A stretch of 61,183 bases of DNA from an uncultured Erysipelotrichaceae bacterium. Lineage in GTDB: Bacteria; Bacillota_I; Bacilli_A; Erysipelotrichales; Erysipelotrichaceae. Of this stretch, positions 7,815-15,045 are shown in pieces. Below the pieces are notes generated by a model. It had not been told where the DNA came from and ran no database searches. It worked only from the letters and a program-made list of their open reading frames with translations. The DNA lies in contig CALUZH010000020.1 of the NCBI GenBank assembly GCA_944325255.1, positions 1 to 61,183 of the forward strand, in the 5' to 3' direction. How positions within the stretch are numbered: position 1 is the first letter of the stretch; each line of letters starts with the position of its first letter. Position numbers and translations under genes: made by a program.

Positions 7815-9622
7815 CCAAAATACCAGGAAGGCAAAAAGCGGATAATATGGGAAACATAAAATTGTTTAGTCATAAAGCCGCCAATGGCCGGCAAAAAGGC
7901 AATAAATAATATAATGCTCAAGACCAGAAAGATTTTAAGTAATCTTTCTTTTTTATTGCGGTAAAAGAAGTAGATAATGGCTAAAATCAAAAAGGGAATA
8001 CAAGGATAATAATGATAGCTGAAGGTGGTACGGCTGATAAAGATCCAAGGTATCAATGATGAAAAATAAGCAGCGACAATGATGATGTTTTGCTTATCTG
8101 TCTTTTTGATGGTTTTGATTAGTGTATAAATAACGGCAAATAAGCCCATTAAAGAGATGGCGGGATTGTTGAAACAGGATATGGTTTGGATATTATCGCC
8201 CAAACGATTGACATAATACCAAATCGGCCGGATATCCAAGAGCCACATATACCATTTAGATGAATAGGGATGCGTACTTTCAAGACCGCTATGGTAAGTA
8301 AACATATATTCTGTATAATCAATTACCTGTTTGATTGCTTCAATAATATTATGCGGCAGGGTATCATAGATATAGATGCCCTGGAATACCAAAACATAAA
8401 CTATAAGGGGAAGGATGACAAAAAAGATAATACAGAAAAGCAAGACGATGATGGTTTTTTTAACTTTCTGTTTATCTTTAGTATTTTTCAAGACTTGATA
8501 AAGTTTAAAAAAGAAGCATATAGCTAGGCCGATCGATGCATAGATGCCGGTCCATTTCGTGGCCCAGGCCAAAGCCATGGAAAGTCCTGATAAGCCCAGA
8601 AAGATCAGCGCCTTTTTTAGCTTCTTTAGATAATTAAGATGCATGAAGCAAATCATGAAAAGGTACATTAAAAGAATAAAAAGCAGGGAGAAAGGTTCAA
8701 GAGTAGCAATCCTTCCGGTTGTGTAATGCATAAAATCAAGGGAAAAAAGTAAAGCCCCGATTTTGGCCCATTTAGCTTCATGGAATAAGAAATAAATTAA
8801 AAGATAAAATAGCGGCACCATTATTACCGATGTCAAGGCACCGAAAAAGCGGTAGCCGAAAGGATTCATGCCGAAAATTTTAATACCTAAGGCGATTAAA
8901 CGGGTTCCCAAAAGGGGATGAACCGCTGTATAAAGAGGCAAATTGTTGGCTATTTCATAAGCGTTGCGCACATGATATATTTCATCAAAGTATGTCTCAT
9001 TTTGATAGTCAAAATCAGCCAATATACAATCTCTTTCATCAATTAAATTTTGAGGATTGTAAGTTTCATCATCGGCTTCATAAATTGAAGTGTTTAAAAA
9101 ATATCTATTTTCACTGTCATAAAAAGCAATCTCGTTAATTACCCCATAATTATGAGGAAAGGTTAAACGGATATAGCGAAAGTCATAACTTACCGGCAAT
9201 TCTTTGACACACCATTTACCCCATTCTTCGTCATCCAAAGTCGTTAAATAAGCCCAATTTTTAAGATCATTAGAAGCTTCGATGACAATATCCCGAAAAT
9301 ATATTTGATAGCGATAATCTGAATTTACAGGTTCACCTTCTAAGGAAAACGCATAGATTTTATCAAAAGATCGGTTTTCATCATTAAGTTCAATAATGAC
9401 ATGACTATTGTTTTTTGTAACCTCATAAAAAGTTTCGGGACTTTTACTGCTTCCCAAGTCATAAAAAGTCAAAAAAGCATATATGGCCGTTAAAATAATA
9501 ATGAAGCGTTTATTTTTAAAGGGCATTGTCAAAAGATATAAAATACCAAAAATAATCAGCGAAATAAAAATAATCCTCAGCAATTCGCGATTAGCTAAGA
9601 AATTGAGACTTAAGCTTTCCAT
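7811..9622 (-). CDS. PMT-type membrane glycosyltransferase with an extracytoplasmic discoidin-like domain
   Basis: This protein of about 603 residues has two short N-terminal helices, then a soluble stretch (about 70-200) whose ASNDLKNWAYL...RYIRLTF...INEIAFYD pattern resembles F5/8 type C (discoidin) carbohydrate-binding domains. A multi-pass GT-C enzyme follows. The catalytic loop carries the acidic pair in TYFDEIYHVRNAYE and the later HPLLGTRLIALG, as in protein-mannosyltransferase family (GT39) enzymes that use lipid-linked sugars. The acceptor could be a surface protein or a cell-wall polymer. The start is the ATG giving MESLSLNFLANREL; a TTG 45 bases further upstream is an alternative. 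Substrate is unknown. Confidence 0.78.
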   Translation of the reverse strand: MESLSLNFLANRELLRIIFISLIIFGILYLLTMPFKNKRFIIILTAIYAFLTFYDLGSSKSPETFYEVTKNNSHVIIELNDENRSFDKIYAFSLEGEPVNSDYRYQIYFRDIVIEASNDLKNWAYLTTLDDEEWGKWCVKELPVSYDFRYIRLTFPHNYGVINEIAFYDSENRYFLNTSIYEADDETYNPQNLIDERDCILADFDYQNETYFDEIYHVRNAYEIANNLPLYTAVHPLLGTRLIALGIKIFGMNPFGYRFFGALTSVIMVPLFYLLIYFLFHEAKWAKIGALLFSLDFMHYTTGRIATLEPFSLLFILLMYLFMICFMHLNYLKKLKKALIFLGLSGLSMALAWATKWTGIYASIGLAICFFFKLYQVLKNTKDKQKVKKTIIVLLFCIIFFVILPLIVYVLVFQGIYIYDTLPHNIIEAIKQVIDYTEYMFTYHSGLESTHPYSSKWYMWLLDIRPIWYYVNRLGDNIQTISCFNNPAISLMGLFAVIYTLIKTIKKTDKQNIIIVAAYFSSLIPWIFISRTTFSYHYYPCIPFLILAIIYFFYRNKKERLLKIFLVLSIILFIAFLPAIGGFMTKQFYVSHIIRFLPSWYFG

Positions 9623-9693
9623 ATGTTTGATTATAAACCATCTTGGAAGCTTGCGCCGACAAAACAAGACTTTAATTAAGATTATTAATGTAT

Positions 9694-9699
9694 TAGAAT
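9694..9699 (+). promoter_or_regulatory. -10 box very close to the PfkB-family start codon
   Basis: TAGAAT ends 6 bases before the ATG at 9706, no Shine-Dalgarno sequence lies between, and only a poor -35 (TTTAAT at 9671-9676) is present. Transcription would begin at or next to the start codon, giving a leaderless mRNA. Confidence 0.4.
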
Positions 9700-9705
9700 A
9701 AAGCT

Positions 9706-10617
9706 ATGATTTATACATGTACGGTTAATCCCTCTTTGGATTATTATTTAAAAGTAACGCCGCCTTTAAGCGACAGCGGCATCAATCGCACGGAGAACGA
9801 AGATTTTAATGCCGGCGGTAAAGGCGTCAATGTTTCGATTGTTTTGAACAATTTGATGATTCCCAATGTTGCCTTGGGTTTTTTAGGCGGTTTTACTAAG
9901 GATTACTATCTATCTTTTATTAAGAAATATACTTATATTGAGCCGCTTTTTACCACGATAAATGAAAATACGCGGATTAATTTGAAAATTTTAAGTGATC
10001 ATTCGATTGATATCAATGCCAAAGGCCCGCATGTCAGCGATGAAGAATTTGAAAGATTCCGCAAACGTCTTTTTAGGATTTATCCCGGGGATATTTTTGT
10101 CCTCAGCGGTAATGTGCAAAATGACTTATTTACCAGAATGAGTGAAGTAATTCATGAATTGGCGCTTTCTGATATTAAGATTGTCCTTGATACCAATGAA
10201 GAATTACTTAAAAATTGTTTTGATGCCAAACCCTTCTTAGTTCGTTTAACTAAAAATGATTTACAATCAATTACGGCTACGGAAGATACGGTAGTGGCAA
10301 TCAGAAAATTAGTTGATCTTGGCATCCAGAATGTTTTGGTCCATGGCGATGACCGTGAGGTTTTTTTGGGCAGCGCAAGTGGTATTTATGTCTTGCATCA
10401 TGAAGAAAAAGAAGGTCTCAATACTACCGGTATGGATGACAGTATGGTTGCCGGTTTCCTTTACGCTATTCAAAAAGGGGCTCTCCCTTTGGAAGCCTTC
10501 CGCTATGCCAATGCCGCCGGAATGGCGACAGCCCTTGGTGATGGTTTAGCCGATCGTCGGGTTACGGAAGAATGTTTTGCATCGATGAATAAAGAAGAAA
10601 GGATTGATGAAGAATGA
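9706..10617 (+). CDS. PfkB-family sugar kinase (1-phosphofructokinase / tagatose-6-phosphate kinase type)
   Basis: This is a ribokinase-fold kinase of 303 residues. The N-terminus TVNPSLDYYLKV and the glycine motif NAGGKGVNVS (about 35-44) are typical of the 1-phosphofructokinase / tagatose-6-phosphate kinase branch, which phosphorylates a sugar phosphate with ATP. Near residue 245 the family motif GAGDSMVAGFLYA reads GMDDSMVAGFLYA: the catalytic Asp is kept but the Ala-Gly of the anion hole is Met-Asp. This could weaken or change activity. The ATG at 9706 lacks a ribosome binding site. The next gene overlaps by 4 bases. No PTS genes are nearby, so the physiological sugar cannot be named. Confidence 0.8.
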   Translation: MIYTCTVNPSLDYYLKVTPPLSDSGINRTENEDFNAGGKGVNVSIVLNNLMIPNVALGFLGGFTKDYYLSFIKKYTYIEPLFTTINENTRINLKILSDHSIDINAKGPHVSDEEFERFRKRLFRIYPGDIFVLSGNVQNDLFTRMSEVIHELALSDIKIVLDTNEELLKNCFDAKPFLVRLTKNDLQSITATEDTVVAIRKLVDLGIQNVLVHGDDREVFLGSASGIYVLHHEEKEGLNTTGMDDSMVAGFLYAIQKGALPLEAFRYANAAGMATALGDGLADRRVTEECFASMNKEERIDEE

Positions 10618-11171
10618 AAAAATTATTATTGTGCTTGGTTTTAATATTCGGGCTTTTTGCCTGCGGCGAGCAAGATACAGCAATAAATGAAATCGCTATT
10701 GAGAGTTATGATGTTGATATGAGCGGATATAAGGGCGTTAATTCAACAAATCATAATTTTAAGGGTATTTCCCCTGATGAAGTAATTCGTTTGATTGATG
10801 AAGGTGGTTCGGCCGTTATTTATATGGGCTATGAGGGTTGCCATGTTTGCCAAGAAGCCGTTCAATATTTGAATGAAGTTGCCCAAAATTTAGGTGTTAC
10901 TGTTTATTATTTGGATTGTAACAGCCCAATCTATCCGGTTCGCGATGAAGTCTTTACTAATTTGGTTACAGCTTTGGACAGCATTCTTGAAACCAATGAT
11001 GCCGGTGAAAAAACGATTTTTACCCCTCATGTGTTTACAATTGTCAACGGTGAATTGAATAAGGGCCATATCTCGGTTGTAAGTTCTTGGGAAGAAGGCA
11101 ATCCTAGCGAAGAATCAATCAAAGAACTTGAAGATATTTATGCGGATATCATGGCACCGTTTGCCAAGTGA
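10614..11171 (+). CDS. Thioredoxin-like lipoprotein
   Basis: This is an exported lipoprotein of 185 residues. The signal peptide ends in lipobox LFAC (Cys17). The mature part is a thioredoxin-like domain with YMGYEGCHVCQEAVQYLNE, a CHVC redox centre near residues 76-79, and a later cis-Pro-like FTPHVF. It could act as an extracytoplasmic thiol oxidoreductase or as an accessory protein of the kind annotated with bacteriocin transport; the sequence does not decide. It overlaps the sugar kinase gene by 4 bases, so the two are probably cotranscribed, although a functional link is not evident. Confidence 0.75.
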   Translation: MKKLLLCLVLIFGLFACGEQDTAINEIAIESYDVDMSGYKGVNSTNHNFKGISPDEVIRLIDEGGSAVIYMGYEGCHVCQEAVQYLNEVAQNLGVTVYYLDCNSPIYPVRDEVFTNLVTALDSILETNDAGEKTIFTPHVFTIVNGELNKGHISVVSSWEEGNPSEESIKELEDIYADIMAPFAK

Positions 11172-11192
11172 TCATGTTTAAAATGTCAAGAC

Positions 11193-11221
11193 TGTTTATT
11201 TAGTTTTGAATATATTATAAT
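11193..11221 (+). promoter_or_regulatory. Promoter of the 6S RNA candidate
   Basis: A perfect TATAAT (11216-11221) lies 17 bases after a weak -35 (TGTTTA, 11193-11198). Transcription would start near 11228, exactly where the paired RNA structure begins. Confidence 0.6.
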
Positions 11222-11227
11222 ATGCTT

Positions 11228-11381
11228 GCCTGATGGTTCTTTAAAATTCCTACATATTTATTTTGGTTCTTATTCGTGTTACAAACCCGTGTTGAAAGCT
11301 CACTTTAAGTGAGAATCCTAAAGGAATGTATAGATGAACCACCTGGAGGGTCCAGGAAATTTTAACCCCCATCAGGTTTTT
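11228..11381 (+). ncRNA. ssrS: Probable 6S RNA (RNA polymerase-binding regulatory RNA)
   Basis: The stretch folds as one long rod. CCTGATGG (11229-11236) pairs perfectly with CCATCAGG (11369-11376), and TTTAAAATT just inside pairs with AATTTTAA. GGTTC and GAACC close the middle, with a small hairpin CTCACTTTAAGTGAG in the upper part and a CCTGG/CCAGG hairpin on the 3' side. A T run follows. A consensus -10 sits 7 bases before the 5' end and no reading frame crosses it. A rod with closed ends and an open central bubble is the hallmark of 6S RNA, which mimics an open promoter. It is rather short (about 154 nt) for the family. The call rests on shape and not on a database match. Confidence 0.6.
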
Positions 11382-11436
11382 GATTTACAATTTAAAACTT
11401 ATTAAGTTAGAATTATAAAAAAGAGAGGTGTTATAG

Positions 11437-11646
11437 ATGGATATTTGGACATCAATATTGTATTTGTTGATCGGCGCTGTAGTCGGTGGTATTATCGCTT
11501 TCTTCTTAACTAAACGTTATTTTGAAAAGCAGATTAAAGAAAATCCGCCAATTACTGAGAAAATGGTACGGGCGATGTTTATGCAAATGGGCCGCAAGCC
11601 TTCTGAAGCTCAAATTCGCGCTATCATGAAATCAATGGGTCAATAA
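11437..11646 (+). CDS. YneF-like small membrane protein (UPF0154)
   Basis: This protein of 69 residues has one N-terminal membrane helix (about 5-25, LYLLIGAVVGGIIAFFLTKR) and a conserved basic, methionine-rich tail (ITEKMVRAMFMQMGRKPSEA) that matches the UPF0154/YneF family of Bacillota and Mollicutes. Its function is unknown. A good ribosome binding site (AGAGGTG) precedes the ATG, and an intrinsic terminator begins at the stop codon. Confidence 0.88.
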   Translation: MDIWTSILYLLIGAVVGGIIAFFLTKRYFEKQIKENPPITEKMVRAMFMQMGRKPSEAQIRAIMKSMGQ

Positions 11647-11676
11647 AACATTAGTTGAGGCTAATGTTTTTTATTT
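11646..11676 (+). terminator. Terminator after the YneF-like gene
   Basis: AAACATTAG / CTAATGTTT (9 bp) with a TTGAGG loop is followed by six or more T. The hairpin ends immediately before the mtgA start codon, leaving no room for a ribosome binding site for that gene. Confidence 0.85.
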
Positions 11677-11677
11677 T

Positions 11678-12397
11678 ATGAAAATACTTAAACGAACTTT
11701 TATTACGCTTACTTTATTGGCATTTTTGGCCATCGGTCTTTTGTTTGGCCTTGGCTATAATGCTTATACTGAAGCGATTGAGAATTTGCCGATTGAAGAA
11801 GTTAAAGATTATTTACAAGATAAGGTCGATGACTATACACCGCTTACTGAGATTTCGCCCTATCTTTTAAAAGCGACGATTGATGTTGAAGACCATCGTT
11901 TTTATGATCGTTACGGCATTGATTTTATCGCTTTGGCTAGGGCAATGCTTAGAAATATCTTGTCTTTTTCGGTGATTGAAGGTGGTTCGACTATCACTCA
12001 GCAATTGGCCCAAAATATATATTTTACTTTTGATTCGTCTTTGCCTGAGAAAATGGCGGAATATTACTTACTTTATGACCTTGAAAATACTTATTCTAAA
12101 GATGAAATTTTAGAGATGTATTTAAATATTATCTATTATGGTGACGGTTATTATGGCATTTATGATGCTGCAATGGGCTATTTTGATATCAAACCCATCG
12201 ATTTAGATCTTTTTGATTCAACTCTTCTGGCCGGTATTCCTAATGCTCCGAGTGTCTATCAGCTTTCAAGCGGCAAAGCTCTGGCCTTGGAAAGACAAAA
12301 ACATGTCATTAAACGGATGTATGAAGTGGGTGATATTGATGCTGCAACCAGAGATGAACTTTTTAAAATGCAGGAAGACTTATTACAAAGCGAATAA
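11678..12397 (+). CDS. mtgA: Monofunctional peptidoglycan transglycosylase (GT51)
   Basis: This membrane-anchored glycosyltransferase (239 residues) polymerises lipid II into glycan strands. It has one N-terminal helix (about 8-28) and then a GT51 domain with EDHRFYDRYGID (catalytic Glu), GGSTITQQLAQN and the helper segment KDEILEMYLNIIYYGDGYYG. No transpeptidase domain follows, so it is a stand-alone enzyme and not a class A penicillin-binding protein. It starts only a few bases after a terminator and lacks a visible Shine-Dalgarno sequence, which is unusual; a downstream start is unlikely because the signal anchor would be lost. Confidence 0.88.
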   Translation: MKILKRTFITLTLLAFLAIGLLFGLGYNAYTEAIENLPIEEVKDYLQDKVDDYTPLTEISPYLLKATIDVEDHRFYDRYGIDFIALARAMLRNILSFSVIEGGSTITQQLAQNIYFTFDSSLPEKMAEYYLLYDLENTYSKDEILEMYLNIIYYGDGYYGIYDAAMGYFDIKPIDLDLFDSTLLAGIPNAPSVYQLSSGKALALERQKHVIKRMYEVGDIDAATRDELFKMQEDLLQSE

Positions 12398-12399
12398 AA

Positions 12400-12424
12400 A
12401 AATAGTACATTGACTGTACTATTT
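12400..12424. terminator. Bidirectional terminator between mtgA and plsY
   Basis: AAATAGTACA / TGTACTATTT (10 bp, perfect) has a five-base loop and A-rich and T-rich flanks. It serves two converging genes and overlaps the plsY stop codon. Confidence 0.8.
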
Positions 12425-13033
12425 GATAAACGATACACGATTTTCTTTGCCTTTGATGATCCTTAAGATATTTGGAATATGGCGGAAGATAACTAGGCAG
12501 GTAAGAATCAATACCATCGTAGCTATCAGCTTATCTTCAAATGTGAGATAAGCTATAACGGTAGCGCCAAGCATTGCCGACATACTGGACAGGGAAACCA
12601 TTCGGGAAAGTCCCAGTACCAAGATAAATATAAGCAAGGGATAAACAAAGATAAAGACTACATCATGGGTGACAAATAAGCCCAGTCCCAAAAGGTAGCC
12701 AAAGGCACAGGCAACGCCTTTGCCCCCGCGAAATTGGGCAAATAGCGGAAAACAATGACCCACACTTACGGCCAAACCGGCAAAGGGAATGGCGTTAGGA
12801 TAAAGATAATTGGCGACAATCATCAAAATCAAAGCCTTTAATGCATCAAGAATAATTACCAGCATGCCAATTGGCTTGCCTAAGACTCTGCCGGCATTGG
12901 TGCCGCCGAGATTACCTGAGCCATAGTTTCGGATATCTTTATTGAAAAAGACTTTGCCGATAATGAGAGCCCAAGATATCGAGCCAATTAAATAGCCGAT
13001 AATTATCCATATAATCGTTAACAATATATCCAT
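12419..13033 (-). CDS. plsY: Acyl-phosphate:glycerol-3-phosphate acyltransferase PlsY
   Basis: This integral membrane enzyme of 204 residues transfers the acyl group of acyl-phosphate to glycerol-3-phosphate, the first committed step of phospholipid synthesis. The family motifs are present: GSISWALIIGK...DIRNYGSGNLGGTNAGRVLG (about 17-51), SVGHCFPLFAQFRGGKGVA (about 90-110), and a membrane segment pattern of about five helices. The gene is monocistronic and divergent from parE, whose promoter lies in the intergenic gap. Confidence 0.94.
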   Translation of the reverse strand: MDILLTIIWIIIGYLIGSISWALIIGKVFFNKDIRNYGSGNLGGTNAGRVLGKPIGMLVIILDALKALILMIVANYLYPNAIPFAGLAVSVGHCFPLFAQFRGGKGVACAFGYLLGLGLFVTHDVVFIFVYPLLIFILVLGLSRMVSLSSMSAMLGATVIAYLTFEDKLIATMVLILTCLVIFRHIPNILRIIKGKENRVSFIK

Positions 13034-13053
13034 TTTTCTACTCCCGCTTTATT

Positions 13054-13082
13054 TTAGCATAAATGTTAAATTATGCTATAAT
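13054..13082 (+). promoter_or_regulatory. Promoter of parE-parC (extended -10)
   Basis: TTAGCA (13054-13059), a 17-base spacer and TATAAT (13077-13082) are present, with TG at 13074-13075 giving an extended -10. Start of transcription is expected near 13089, 16 bases before the parE ATG. Confidence 0.7.
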
Positions 13083-13104
13083 GACATGGTTGAAACGAGG
13101 TATT

Positions 13105-15045
13105 ATGCAAGATAAAACTAATCAATCTCAAACTTATGATGCTTCCAGTATTCAAATTTTAGAAGGCTTGGAAGCTGTTCGCAAAAGACCGGGAATGTAT
13201 ATCGGATCAGTCGATGCCAAGGGCCTGCATCATTTGATTTGGGAAATTGTCGACAATGCCATAGATGAAGCCTTAAACGGTTACGGTAAAGAGATTAAAA
13301 TCACGCTTAACGGGGATGGCTCCTGTACGGTGGAAGATGCCGGCCGGGGCATGCCGGTAGGCATGCACAGCAGCGGCAAATCGGCCCTGGAAGTCATTTT
13401 TACCGTTCTTCATGCCGGCGGTAAATTCTCGGAAGGTGCCGGTTATAAAAAGTCCGGTGGTTTGCATGGCGTCGGTGCTTCGGTTGTCAATGCCTTAAGT
13501 TCTTGGCTTGAAGTTGAAGTTTGCCGTGACGGCAAACGCTACCGTATGCGTTTTGCCGACGGCGGTAAAAAGATTGGGCCTTTGGAAGTATTGGGCAGCA
13601 CTTCTAAAACCGGTTCTAAAGTAACTTTTAAACCGGACGAGCGAATCTTTCAAACGACCGTATTTAATTATGAAACTATTTTGGAAAGAGCCCAGGAAGA
13701 AGCGTTCTTGCTCAAGGATGTAGCGATAACGGTTGTTGATAAAGATAAAAGCAGCACGACCTTTAAATATCATGACGGTCTTTCGGCTTTTATGGATTAT
13801 CTTCATGAAGACAAGGATGTATTGCATAAGACAGTTACTTTTTCAGGGATAGTCAACGAGATAAGCGTTGATGTTGCCTTCCAATATACCGATTCCTATC
13901 AGGAAAATATGTTTTCTTTTGTCAATCTGGTTCGTACCAAAGACGGTGGCAGCCATGAAGTCGGTTATCGTACAGCCTTTACTAAAACCATCAATGATTA
14001 TGCCCGCAGTGTCAATATTTTAAAAGATAAGGATAAAAATTTTGAAGGCAGCGATATCCGCGAGGGTTTGACTTCCATTATATCTTTGTCAATACCGGAA
14101 CATCTTTTACAATTTGAAGGACAGGTAAAATCCAAGCTTGGAACTCCCGAAGCCAAAACAGCCGTGGAGAACCTGGTATCGGAAAAACTCCAATACTTCC
14201 TTTCGGAAAATAAAGAGACCGCTTTGACCATTATCAAAAAAATTCAACGAGCCAGCATGGCCAGAGAAGCAGCTCGTAAGGCCAAAGAAGATGCCCGCAG
14301 GGGCAAGAAAAATGCCAATCGTTCAGAAAAGGTCTTAAGCGGAAAATTAGCTAATGCCCAAAGCCGGGATGTCAAAAAATTGGAACTGTTTTTGGTCGAA
14401 GGTGATTCGGCCGGGGGCAGTGCCAAAAAAGGCCGGGATTCTAAATTTCAAGCGATCTTGCCATTGCGGGGGAAGGTTTTAAATACCGAAAAGGCCTCAT
14501 TGGCCGATATTGAAAAAAATGAGGAACTTAATACCCTTGTCCATGCCTTGGGAGCCGGGGTCGGAGCTGACTTTGATATCGAAGATATTCATTATGATAA
14601 AGTCATTATTATGACCGATGCCGATACCGATGGTGCCCATATCCAAATCTTACTTTTAACTTTCTTTTATCGTTTTATGCGCGAACTTATCGAAAAGGGT
14701 CATGTCTATATCGCCATGCCGCCATTATATCGGGTTTCCAAGGGCAAGGATTTTGCCTATTGCAATAATGATGAAGAACTAAATAATTATCGTCAAAAAT
14801 GGGGCAAAGTCGAAATAACCCGTTATAAGGGATTGGGCGAAATGGATGCCGATCAATTATGGGAAACGACAATGGACCCCGAAAAGCGAACACTTATTAA
14901 GGTGTCTATTGAAGATGCGGCGCTTTGCGAAAGAAGAATTTCGGTTTTAATGGGCAATAAGCCGGAATTGCGCCGCGCCTGGATTGAAAAGAATATTGAT
15001 TTTACATTGGAGGAAGATTTCAGAATTGAAGAAAACGGCCGATAA
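13105..15045 (+). CDS. parE: DNA topoisomerase IV subunit B
   Basis: This ATPase subunit of topoisomerase IV (646 residues from this start) works with ParC to unlink daughter chromosomes. It has the GHKL ATPase domain with EIVDNAIDEAL, DAGRGMPVG and GGLHGVGASVVNALS, then the transducer. The TOPRIM domain follows with ELFLVEGDSAGGSAKKGRD and the metal-binding DADTDGAHI, and the C-terminus has RYKGLGEMDADQLWETTMDP. The start is the ATG with GAGG upstream at 13105; a longer frame begins before the -10 box and is not credible. ParE rather than GyrB is supported by its partner ParC directly downstream. Confidence 0.93.
   Translation: MQDKTNQSQTYDASSIQILEGLEAVRKRPGMYIGSVDAKGLHHLIWEIVDNAIDEALNGYGKEIKITLNGDGSCTVEDAGRGMPVGMHSSGKSALEVIFTVLHAGGKFSEGAGYKKSGGLHGVGASVVNALSSWLEVEVCRDGKRYRMRFADGGKKIGPLEVLGSTSKTGSKVTFKPDERIFQTTVFNYETILERAQEEAFLLKDVAITVVDKDKSSTTFKYHDGLSAFMDYLHEDKDVLHKTVTFSGIVNEISVDVAFQYTDSYQENMFSFVNLVRTKDGGSHEVGYRTAFTKTINDYARSVNILKDKDKNFEGSDIREGLTSIISLSIPEHLLQFEGQVKSKLGTPEAKTAVENLVSEKLQYFLSENKETALTIIKKIQRASMAREAARKAKEDARRGKKNANRSEKVLSGKLANAQSRDVKKLELFLVEGDSAGGSAKKGRDSKFQAILPLRGKVLNTEKASLADIEKNEELNTLVHALGAGVGADFDIEDIHYDKVIIMTDADTDGAHIQILLLTFFYRFMRELIEKGHVYIAMPPLYRVSKGKDFAYCNNDEELNNYRQKWGKVEITRYKGLGEMDADQLWETTMDPEKRTLIKVSIEDAALCERRISVLMGNKPELRRAWIEKNIDFTLEEDFRIEENGR

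Noticed and set aside
11228-11381. SRP RNA, tmRNA or RNase P RNA
   Set aside because: No GGAA-type SRP domain IV loop, no tag reading frame and no RNase P core motifs. The rod shape fits 6S better.
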